From Candidatus Gastranaerophilales bacterium (lineage in GTDB: Bacteria; Cyanobacteriota; Vampirovibrionia; Gastranaerophilales; Gastranaerophilaceae), in assembly GCA_003150395.1 (NCBI GenBank), contig QAMI01000067.1:1-11814 (forward strand): a DNA stretch of 11,814 bases, read 5' to 3'. Within the stretch, counting starts at the first letter, position 1. Every line of letters begins with the position of its first letter. The translations under genes were made by a program, and so were the position numbers. The notes under the pieces are model-generated. The model had not been told where the DNA came from. It worked only from the letters and a program-made list of their open reading frames with translations, and did not search any database. Of this stretch, positions 5,581-11,668 are shown piece after piece.

Positions 5581-6285
5581 ATGAAAAAAGGTTTTACATT
5601 AGCGGAAGTTTTAATTACCTTGGGGATTATCGGTATAGTTGCAGCTATGACTTTGCCAACAGTTATAAAAAATAATCAGCGCAAGGAGGCAGAAGCAAAA
5701 CTAAAGAAAGCTTATTCTGCAATTTCTCAAGCTTTTTTAGCTGCGCAGGCAAAACACGGTGAAGCTAAAGACTGGCAATGGGATGATGCAGAATTTGTTT
5801 TGTCACATTACATTGCACCTGAAATTAAAGGTGCTAAGCTTTATCCTTCAGGAAAAAGCGGTGTTAATGTTATGTGCTTTGAAGATAAATTCAGTTCAAC
5901 AACACAGCATGGTAACCACAAAAACAGGCAGTATGTTTGGATGACAGGAGTTGGGATCTCAACACCTTTCTCTTCTAAAACCGCCTCGTTAAAGATGATT
6001 GATGGTACTTGTTTAGGGTTAACCCCAGATAACGGATTTGGACCTGATAAAAAACTATTATCAATCGATATTAACGGTAACATGATTGGGCCAAATACTG
6101 CAGGATATGACTTATTCTTTTTTGTTGTAAAAGATAACCAAATTCTTCCATTTGGATATAATTGGAAACTTGAAGATTTGGCAAATCAAAGTAAAGGCAA
6201 CAGCTGTAATAGAAAAGCCGGTTCTAGCGGGCTTGTATGTGCCGCAAAAGTTATGGCGGACGGTTGGGAAATCCGGTATTGGTAA
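5581..6285 (+). CDS. Type IV pilin-like / pseudopilin protein 1 (class III prepilin signal)
   Basis: 234 residues from ATG 5581, chosen because AAAGGG lies 4 nt upstream and because it gives the short basic leader MKKG usual for prepilins. Prepilin peptidase should cut after Gly4, leaving Phe at +1 and Glu at +5 (G|FTLAEVLITLGIIGIVAAMT). The hydrophobic helix that follows anchors the subunit in the inner membrane before assembly. The C-terminal domain has SIDINGN-x-x-GPN-x-x-GYD, a loop also present in prepilin 2, and a Cys209/Cys220 pair before ADGWEI, probably a disulfide. Such genes are numerous in Gastranaerophilales. Whether this is a pilin, a minor pilin or a type II-secretion-like pseudopilin cannot be told. 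No assembly ATPase, peptidase or secretin is in the window. An alternative start at 5439 would apply only with 11 G in the upstream tract. Confidence 0.85.
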   Translation: MKKGFTLAEVLITLGIIGIVAAMTLPTVIKNNQRKEAEAKLKKAYSAISQAFLAAQAKHGEAKDWQWDDAEFVLSHYIAPEIKGAKLYPSGKSGVNVMCFEDKFSSTTQHGNHKNRQYVWMTGVGISTPFSSKTASLKMIDGTCLGLTPDNGFGPDKKLLSIDINGNMIGPNTAGYDLFFFVVKDNQILPFGYNWKLEDLANQSKGNSCNRKAGSSGLVCAAKVMADGWEIRYW

Positions 6286-6383
6286 TAGTTTATTCAATAA
6301 TGATTTCTATGATATGGGAATGCTTACGCTTTTCCAACCTACAAACGCAACATAAGTTGTGTTGCAAATACTATTTTTCGTTG

Positions 6384-6414
6384 CGTCATTGCTTCGCATC
6401 CGCTAGCAATGACG
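6384..6414. repeat. REP-like palindromic element
   Basis: CGTCATTGCT (6384-6393) and AGCAATGACG (6405-6414) are perfect 10-bp inverted arms around an 11-nt loop containing GCATCCGCT. The CGTCATTGC...GCAATGACG core resembles dispersed intergenic palindromes found in many bacterial genomes. It sits between two convergent genes (prepilin 1 and the HTH gene), where it could end or stabilise both transcripts, though neither side has a T-run. The larger relic may reach to about 6443 (GCTAGAGATCTCGC). Copy number in the genome is unknown from this window. Confidence 0.55.
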
Positions 6415-6475
6415 TTCATTTGCTTGTTCGCTAGAGATCTCGCAATAACAACTTCCGTCTATATAAAATTTGTTG

Positions 6476-6685
6476 TTATTTTCGTTCTACAAATTCAAGG
6501 TCATATCCGAGAATATCTGCAATGATGTAGGCTTCGGCAAGTGTCAATCTGTTGAGCCTAAGCTTGTGAGAAATTCGCTGGAATGTATATTTTTCGCCGG
6601 TCTTTTCACTCATAAGTTCTGCCAGCTTTGTGATAGTTACACATTTTAGCGCAAGCAATGATTTGATTTTTTCTCTAATATGCAT
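6476..6685 (-). CDS. Small XRE-like helix-turn-helix DNA-binding protein
   Basis: 69 residues. After a basic N-terminal helix (IREKIKSLLAL) comes TKLAELM (19-25), an enlarged turn SEKTGEKYT, and a probable recognition helix FQRISHKL (35-42) with Arg and Lys on its exposed face. Then comes LTLAEAYIIADILGYDLEFV (47-66). The last part, a helix followed by GYDLEF, is typical of small Cro/C1-like regulators that end with a short strand. ATG 6685 is the first Met after an in-frame TAA. No ribosome site precedes it, and a TATAAT at 6693-6698 (minus) puts the transcript start at or next to the ATG, so the mRNA may be leaderless. It is divergent from prepilin 2 and faces a 24-bp dyad in the shared promoter region, suggesting local control and autoregulation (inference). 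Confidence 0.7.
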   Translation of the reverse strand: MHIREKIKSLLALKCVTITKLAELMSEKTGEKYTFQRISHKLRLNRLTLAEAYIIADILGYDLEFVERK

Positions 6686-6692
6686 AATTTAA

Positions 6693-6698
6693 ATTATA
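6693..6698 (-). promoter_or_regulatory. -10 box of the HTH gene (leaderless transcript likely)
   Basis: Perfect TATAAT on the minus strand whose 3' edge is only 7 nt from the ATG. The -35 position (about 6716-6721) falls inside the dyad at 6712-6735 and has only a weak match (TTTATT). Occupancy of the dyad would therefore affect this promoter too. Confidence 0.45.
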
Positions 6699-6704
6699 GA
6701 TTTC

Positions 6705-6733
6705 TTGACTTAAATAATAAACTATGTTATTAT
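6705..6733 (+). promoter_or_regulatory. Promoter of prepilin 2
   Basis: TTGACT (6705-6710, 5/6 match), a 17-nt spacer and TATTAT (6728-6733, 5/6 match) with extended -10 TGT at 6725-6727. The start would lie near 6740, giving a leader of about 50 nt to ATG 6791. The ribosome site AGGGGG (6781-6786) is 4 nt before the ATG. Confidence 0.7.
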
Positions 6734-6735
6734 TT
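6712..6735. promoter_or_regulatory. Candidate operator: perfect 9-bp dyad in the HTH/prepilin 2 divergent promoter
   Basis: AAATAATAA (6712-6720), a 6-nt centre ACTATG, and TTATTATTT (6727-6735) form an exact inverted repeat of 24 bp. It fills the spacer and covers the -10 of the prepilin 2 promoter, and it overlaps the -35 zone of the HTH promoter. This is where an autoregulating repressor would bind. The AT-rich context raises the chance of coincidence, but a 9+9 perfect match is unusual. Confidence 0.5.
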
Positions 6736-6790
6736 GATTAAAATATTAATTAAATAATTTATATGTTAATTATTAAGTTAAGGGGGCATT

Positions 6791-7516
6791 ATGGTTAGTA
6801 AATCCGGGTTTACTCTGGCAGAAGTACTTGTAACTCTTGGTATTATAGGAATTGTTGCAGCTATGACAATTCCAAACCTTGTTTCTAATTACAAAAAATC
6901 TGTTACTGAAAATAAATTAAAGGCGCAAGTTGCTTTGATAAGTTCTGCAATTCAAATGGCAGAGTCAAAGCATGGATTTACAGAGGAGTGGCCGGTTTGC
7001 CAGAATACTGGATCTGTCGAGTGTACTGCAAATTATTTTGATAATTATTTAGCACCTGAACTTAAGGTTTTAAACATTTGCAAGCCGAGCGTGGAAGCTT
7101 GCTGGACTCCGCCAAAAAATCTGCTCGGGAAGGTGGCATATCTAACTAATTCCGGCACAAAGCATATTTCAGCAGTGTTAGCTAATGGGAGCTCTATATA
7201 CATGTGGGCCGGAATAGACAGCGGTGTTTCATCGAGCGAACATATTCAACTTTGGTTTGATATTGACGGCCCGAATAAAGGCCGCGGTATTCTGGGCAGC
7301 GATGTTTTTGGCATTATAATCAGATTTGCGAATAGCACTTCCGGTCCAAAAGGTGTTTCGATAATCGGGGCTGATTTAGATAGTGACGTATTAATAAATG
7401 ACGCCTCTCAAGGCTGTTCTTCAACAGCTACAGGCTATTTGGCCGGAAGATATTGCGGTGCGTTAATTCAAGCTAACGGCTGGAAAATTCCAAAAGACTA
7501 TCCCGTAAAATTTTAA
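6791..7516 (+). CDS. Type IV pilin-like / pseudopilin protein 2 (class III prepilin signal)
   Basis: 241 residues. The leader MVSKSG is cut after Gly6, giving Phe at +1 and Glu at +5 (G|FTLAEVLVTLGIIGIVAAMT), then a hydrophobic anchor helix. The soluble domain has DIDGPNKGRGILGSDVFG, a loop like the metal-binding or structural loops of pseudopilins, and a C-terminal Cys209/Cys222 pair followed by ALIQANGWKI and a short tail. Loop and tail match prepilin 1 in order, so the two are paralogues that diverged outside the N-terminus. Additional Cys residues (in the CQNTGSVEC and ICKPSVEAC segments) suggest more disulfides. It has its own promoter and a 50-nt AT-rich leader, is divergent from the HTH gene and is not in an operon with prepilin 1. 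Export by a type IV pilus or type II-like machine encoded elsewhere is inferred. Confidence 0.87.
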   Translation: MVSKSGFTLAEVLVTLGIIGIVAAMTIPNLVSNYKKSVTENKLKAQVALISSAIQMAESKHGFTEEWPVCQNTGSVECTANYFDNYLAPELKVLNICKPSVEACWTPPKNLLGKVAYLTNSGTKHISAVLANGSSIYMWAGIDSGVSSSEHIQLWFDIDGPNKGRGILGSDVFGIIIRFANSTSGPKGVSIIGADLDSDVLINDASQGCSSTATGYLAGRYCGALIQANGWKIPKDYPVKF

Positions 7517-7553
7517 TATGCTCCTTTCAGGACAAATTAGGTTTGTGGATACG

Positions 7554-7579
7554 TTTGTTGGGCATACTTGCCCAACAAA
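7554..7579. terminator. Perfect hairpin between convergent prepilin 2 and bioA
   Basis: TTTGTTGGGCA (7554-7564) pairs without mismatch with TGCCCAACAAA (7569-7579) around a 4-nt loop. It lies 37 nt after the prepilin 2 stop and 3 nt after the bioA stop (reading minus). It is GC-richer than its surroundings and well placed to end both transcripts. Neither strand has a proper T-run after it, so it may act with Rho or as a 3'-end stabiliser. Confidence 0.6.
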
Positions 7580-7582
7580 TTC

Positions 7583-8929
7583 CTATTCCGGCAAAATTTC
7601 TCTCAAGCACTCCAGCGCAACATCTGTTACAAAATCCATGTCTTTGCGTTCCAGAATTAATGGCGGATTAAAATAAATTACATCGCCAAGCGGCCGCAAA
7701 ATAACTCCTTTTTGAAGGGCTTTTTTGTAAATTTGATATCCAGTGCGAAGTTTTCCATCAAAAGGGGCTTTTGTTTTCTTGTCTTTGACAAGCTCAATTG
7801 CGTTGATAAGCCCGATTGAGCGGATTTCGCCGACATTTTTATGATTTGAAAATTTTTCTTTGATTAAATTGTTGAAATAAATAGCATTCTCATTGGCAGT
7901 TTTTAATACTGACCCATCTTCCATAATATCTAGAACTGCATTAGCCGCTGCGCAGGCAAGAGGATTTCCGCTGTATGTATGACTGTGCATAAATGCTTTT
8001 CCTGTATTGTATTCATCGTAAAATGCATCATAAATTTTCTTTGTAGTTACAAACATTGCACAAGGCATGTAACCGCCGGTCAAACCTTTTGAAAGGCACA
8101 TAATATCAGGTGAAACACCAGCATGTTCAAATGCAAACATTTTTCCGGTTCTCCCGAAGCCTGTTGCAATTTCATCCGCAATCAGGTGAACATTATATTC
8201 ATCACAAAGTTCACGTAATTTTTTTAAATAAAGCGGCGGATAAATTTTCATTCCCGCAGATCCTTGCAGAAGAGGTTCAACAAGCATCGCGGCTGTTTCA
8301 TTTCCATATTTTTTGAATTGTTCAGCAGCTTTTTGGGCGCATTCGCAGTTGCAGTTGTCGCGGTCTTTTCCATACGGGCAGCGGAAGCAGTCAGGGCCTT
8401 CTATTCTGATAATATCCATCAAAATTGGTTTATAAAGCTTTGTATAAAGGTCGCAGTCTCCGACGGAAAGCGCTCCGATTGTTTCGCCGTGATATGCGTC
8501 TGTAAGCGCCATGAATCTCGTTTTTTGCGGGTTTCCTGTCTGCTCATGATATTGAAAACTTACTTTCATTGCGGCTTCAATGGCAGAAGAGCCGTTGTCT
8601 GTAAAATTGAATTTGCATAAGCCCTGTGGAAGAATTCTTGAGAGTCTTTCGCACAGTCTGATTGCAGGTTTGTGAGTAAAGTTTGCAAAAATCACATGCT
8701 CAAGTCTGTCAACTTGTTTTTTGACAGCTTCGCTGATTTTTGGGTTGCAATGGCCCAGAAGATTGCACCACCAGGAACTTATGACATCAACATATCTTTT
8801 GCCTTCTGTATCATAAAGATAAACCCCTTCCCCACGTTCGATTACAATCGGGTTTAGCGTTTCATAATCCTTCATTTGTGAGCAGGGGTGCCAAATGTAT
8901 TCTAAATCTTTTTCTGTCCATTTTTCCAT
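7583..8929 (-). CDS. bioA: Adenosylmethionine (or lysine)--8-amino-7-oxononanoate aminotransferase
   Basis: 448 residues, a class III PLP aminotransferase that converts KAPA to 7,8-diaminopelargonate in biotin synthesis, in the cytoplasm. Visible marks are the N-terminal YIWHPCSQM, SSWWCNLLGH (Trp53/Trp54, substrate pocket), DNGSSAIEAAMK (phosphate-binding Ser), YHGET (Tyr146), ADEIATGFGRTG with Asp252 for the PLP ring nitrogen, SKGLTGG with the Schiff-base Lys281, and HTYSGNPLACAAA. E. coli BioA has HGPTFMGNP at the last site. The length and the HTYSGNP block are closer to the Bacillus type, which can use lysine as amino donor, so the donor is uncertain. An insert with five Cys (181, 184, 193, 195, 197) follows IEGPD and could bind metal. 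It is 56 nt downstream of bioD, with an AGAGA ribosome site, and so in one operon. Confidence 0.93.
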   Translation of the reverse strand: MEKWTEKDLEYIWHPCSQMKDYETLNPIVIERGEGVYLYDTEGKRYVDVISSWWCNLLGHCNPKISEAVKKQVDRLEHVIFANFTHKPAIRLCERLSRILPQGLCKFNFTDNGSSAIEAAMKVSFQYHEQTGNPQKTRFMALTDAYHGETIGALSVGDCDLYTKLYKPILMDIIRIEGPDCFRCPYGKDRDNCNCECAQKAAEQFKKYGNETAAMLVEPLLQGSAGMKIYPPLYLKKLRELCDEYNVHLIADEIATGFGRTGKMFAFEHAGVSPDIMCLSKGLTGGYMPCAMFVTTKKIYDAFYDEYNTGKAFMHSHTYSGNPLACAAANAVLDIMEDGSVLKTANENAIYFNNLIKEKFSNHKNVGEIRSIGLINAIELVKDKKTKAPFDGKLRTGYQIYKKALQKGVILRPLGDVIYFNPPLILERKDMDFVTDVALECLREILPE

Positions 8930-8985
8930 TATTATCTCTTTCTTTTGATTTCTTTTCGCTCGATTACAGTTGTTAAATCCTTAAT

Positions 8986-9657
8986 TTATGAAAAGATTGT
9001 TTTATCAATATTAATAGTATTATCGCCTTTTTTGAGGGTTGTAAGAACCTTAATTCCCGTTAAATTTTCAATCTGTTTTTTGTTATCTTGCTGCATAAAG
9101 TCATTTTCGTCATAGTTATTAAGAATAATTCCTCTGATATTTATGCCGTGTGCTTTGGCATACTCCACCGTCAATACTGTTGAATTTATTGTCCCAAGAG
9201 AGGCTGATGCCACAATAATTATGTCAAGGTTAAGCGTTTTTATGACGTCAGTAAGCAGCAATTCTTCACCATTACTGAGATTAAACGGGCATACAATCCC
9301 ACCGGCGCCTTCAACAAGAATATAATCAAATTCTGATGAAATCCTTTTAAAATCATTTTTTATTTTATCTAGCTTAATTGTGCGGTGTTCGATTTGCGCT
9401 GCAAGGTGCGGCGAGACAGCCGGTTTGAAAATATAGGAAACATATTCTGCTGGATTTTTTTCAATTCCGGCCTGCTTAAATACGTAATCGCAATCTCCCG
9501 GAATAATTCTGCCGTTAACTTCTTCTGCTCCGCTTAATGCCGGTTTATAATATCCGCAGTTTAGACCAGCTTCTCGCATTGTTTTTACAATCAGTGCTGA
9601 GATATAAGTTTTGCCAACATCTGTTCCTGTAGCCGTTACAAAAATCCCTTTTGTCAT
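8986..9657 (-). CDS. bioD: Dethiobiotin synthetase
   Basis: 223 residues, usual BioD size. It closes the ureido ring of 7,8-diaminopelargonate with CO2 and ATP to give dethiobiotin, the step after BioA. The P-loop is GTDVGKT (11-17), the catalytic Lys is in YYKPALSG (Lys38), and VEGAGG and the SLGTINSTVLT / ILNNY core are all present. ATG 9657 was chosen because AGAGAGG stands 6 nt before it. The in-frame ATG at 9663 touches that ribosome site, and a longer N-terminal frame reading back into tpsB has no family support. The stop is 56 nt before bioA. A strong hairpin plus T-run (9669-9715) lies immediately upstream with no room for a promoter, so transcription must enter from further upstream. 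Confidence 0.93.
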   Translation of the reverse strand: MTKGIFVTATGTDVGKTYISALIVKTMREAGLNCGYYKPALSGAEEVNGRIIPGDCDYVFKQAGIEKNPAEYVSYIFKPAVSPHLAAQIEHRTIKLDKIKNDFKRISSEFDYILVEGAGGIVCPFNLSNGEELLLTDVIKTLNLDIIIVASASLGTINSTVLTVEYAKAHGINIRGIILNNYDENDFMQQDNKKQIENLTGIKVLTTLKKGDNTINIDKTIFS

Positions 9658-9668
9658 TCTCATCCTCT

Positions 9669-9715
9669 CTAAAATAAAAAATAACACCCTTAGTCTAAAA
9701 CTAAAAGTGTTATTT
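9669..9715 (-). terminator. Terminator or attenuator between tpsB and bioD
   Basis: On the minus strand a 16-bp stem (9700-9715 with 9679-9694, two G-U pairs) encloses a 5-nt loop and is followed by TTTTTTATTTT (to about 9669). It lies 18 nt after the tpsB stop. Its T-run reaches the bioD ribosome site, so it is either a leaky terminator of tpsB or a control element in the bioDA leader. Confidence 0.75.
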
Positions 9716-9733
9716 TGCAAGTTTTTTTTACAA

Positions 9734-11668
9734 TTACAATGCGCCGCCACTGCCGTCCTGGAAGTAATCATAGTGTCTTACGTCATCATAATTATATTCA
9801 GCTTCAACACGAGGTGCTGCAGGAGCCGTTGAACGATGTCTTAACAGAGCATCCAAATTCGGTTCAAGAGTTAATTCGAAGTGGAAACGTCCGTATTTTC
9901 TGTCAGCTTCATAAGCGTTATTGATTAGAGGATAGCCCCAGTATAGTCTTGCGCTTAAATCGCCTGGCAACTGGACTCTTAACCCCATACCTAATGACAT
10001 TAAGAAGTAGCTTCCGCCATAAATATCTTCGCTTGTGTTCGGGAATACACCGGCGTGGTCTGCAAAGACTGCACCTTTAACATATTTTCCGACAAACGGA
10101 ATTTTTTCGCCTGAACGAGGACTTGTGATTTCTCTAGGCATAAGCGGGAACATTAATTCAGCACTTGTGTAGTATCCGTTTTTACCCATCAATATACCTT
10201 CCGAGTAACCTCTGACTGTTGCCAAACCACCTGTCTGGAATTGGTCAAGGTAAGGAATATGTTTATTATTTGGTATAACCTGATAATTAGCTTTTAACTG
10301 ACCAATAACGCCATGTGAAAAATCATGTAATCTTATTGCGCCACCGTTTATTTTTAGATAGCTAGATTGGCTGTCAAAGATTGGGAATGCCATTGATACT
10401 CCCTGGTTTGCATACCAAATACCATGTTTAGTATCTTTTCGGATATTAAAGGCTATATCAGCGCTTGTAATTTCATCAACGCCAAGATCCATCCAATCAT
10501 CCAAAATACTTGTTCTTGCGCGTTTGTAATTTAAACCTGCATAACTTTTTAATTCAAATCCGGGCTTTCTTACAAGCGGTTGTGAGTAGTACAATGAATA
10601 GATATATGATTTTGATTTTAAATCTAAAGGTTCAAGCGGTCCCCATTTGATTTTTGCGAATGTAGAGGAATACATAAATCCAACACGTCCGTCTTTTTTA
10701 TTAACAGGGAAGTTGTAATCAGCAAACGGGCTTATTGCACCTCCGGAGAAATATGAACCTAAAGACAAACGGTCTCTGTTATGGAACAAGCTGTCTGCAT
10801 AAATCATTGCACCGCCTCTTAAACGTCCAGTTTGATATCGGCCGGCATTATCCATAATCCCAACTACATGGAATGGAATATTTTCATGCGCTGTCAACTG
10901 AATATCGGTGGTTCCTGGCTGTGTGCCTGCTGTCAGGTTTGCTGTAAGATTTACACCTTCGTTATATCTGTTAAAGTCAAGAATATCTTTTTCAAGCTCT
11001 ACAATATCAAATAATTCGCCCGGCTTTTGTTCAACCCTATCTGTAATATACTTTGTTCTTGTCCATTTGTTTTGTTCAACCGAAATATTACCGACTTTAC
11101 TTTCAATTAATTCAATATAAATATGTCCGTTTTCGACTGTTTGTTCTGGAAGAAATGCTTTTGCTGTTACAAAGCCTTTTTCTGCATATAAATTGTTTAA
11201 CTGGTCGATAACATTTTGAATATCGCTGATAAATACATTTTTTCCAACAATGGGTTGGATTATTTGATTAACTTCTTCTTGTGAAAGAACTGATGACGGC
11301 GCAACTTCGATAGAGTTTACAAAAACCCCTTTTGTATCAATGTCTTGAACTTGTCCTTGAATAAAGTCGGAATCTGAACTTGTGCTGTTATAATTTTTTA
11401 TAACCTGACCTTCGTTGCCTTCAAATTTACGATTTTCGTTATATTTGACGTAATCTTCCTGGATGCTTTTTTCATCACGTTTGTAGCGGAGCATATCTGT
11501 ATCGTGTTTAATATTTCCGCCAGTTTCCATCATTATTTGGTTTATCGAAACAGGAAGGGCTCCGTCATATGCTACAGCAGGGGTAACAGATGTTAAAGCT
11601 GCAGTGCAGAATGCAGATATGCATAGAACTGCCTTTAACACATTTTTATTAATTTCCGTCTTTTTCAT
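9734..11668 (-). CDS. Two-partner secretion outer-membrane pore (TpsB; FhaC/ShlB/HecB family)
   Basis: 644 residues. A signal peptide is cut near Ala33 (TPAVA|YD), followed by a linker and probable plug-helix region (34-112). Two POTRA domains follow (about 115-192 and 193-264; the first has FVNSIEV, YAEKGFVTAKAFLP and IYIELIES). A beta-barrel of Omp85/ShlB type runs from about 265 to 603. The hallmark VRGY of the barrel lid loop is at 485-488 (Arg486), after DQFQTGGLA. The final strand GRFHFELTL (593-601) looks like the usual closing strand, but about 41 residues follow, ending HYDYFQDGSGGAL, whereas family members usually end at that strand. TpsB exports a large TpsA exoprotein through the outer membrane; no TpsA is in the window. 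ATG 11668 has AAAGGTGA 4 nt upstream. Its presence argues for a diderm cell. Confidence 0.88.
   Translation of the reverse strand: MKKTEINKNVLKAVLCISAFCTAALTSVTPAVAYDGALPVSINQIMMETGGNIKHDTDMLRYKRDEKSIQEDYVKYNENRKFEGNEGQVIKNYNSTSSDSDFIQGQVQDIDTKGVFVNSIEVAPSSVLSQEEVNQIIQPIVGKNVFISDIQNVIDQLNNLYAEKGFVTAKAFLPEQTVENGHIYIELIESKVGNISVEQNKWTRTKYITDRVEQKPGELFDIVELEKDILDFNRYNEGVNLTANLTAGTQPGTTDIQLTAHENIPFHVVGIMDNAGRYQTGRLRGGAMIYADSLFHNRDRLSLGSYFSGGAISPFADYNFPVNKKDGRVGFMYSSTFAKIKWGPLEPLDLKSKSYIYSLYYSQPLVRKPGFELKSYAGLNYKRARTSILDDWMDLGVDEITSADIAFNIRKDTKHGIWYANQGVSMAFPIFDSQSSYLKINGGAIRLHDFSHGVIGQLKANYQVIPNNKHIPYLDQFQTGGLATVRGYSEGILMGKNGYYTSAELMFPLMPREITSPRSGEKIPFVGKYVKGAVFADHAGVFPNTSEDIYGGSYFLMSLGMGLRVQLPGDLSARLYWGYPLINNAYEADRKYGRFHFELTLEPNLDALLRHRSTAPAAPRVEAEYNYDDVRHYDYFQDGSGGAL

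Noticed and set aside
6444..6480. AATAACAAC/GTTGTTATT inverted repeat as terminator of the HTH gene
   Set aside because: The 19-nt loop is large, the stem is all weak pairs except a few, and no T-run follows on the minus strand. Kept only as an observation.
6384..6480. Insertion sequence or CRISPR-like repeat after prepilin 1
   Set aside because: No transposase frame, no target duplication and no regularly spaced repeats; only one palindrome is seen.
8110..8857. + strand ORFs opposite bioA
   Set aside because: They lie wholly within a well-supported gene, lack ribosome sites and encode no recognisable domain.
9658..9771. Longer BioD N-terminus reading back into the tpsB end
   Set aside because: The extra residues have no family match, and the frame runs through the tpsB 3' end and the terminator. 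ATG 9657 has a well-spaced ribosome site.
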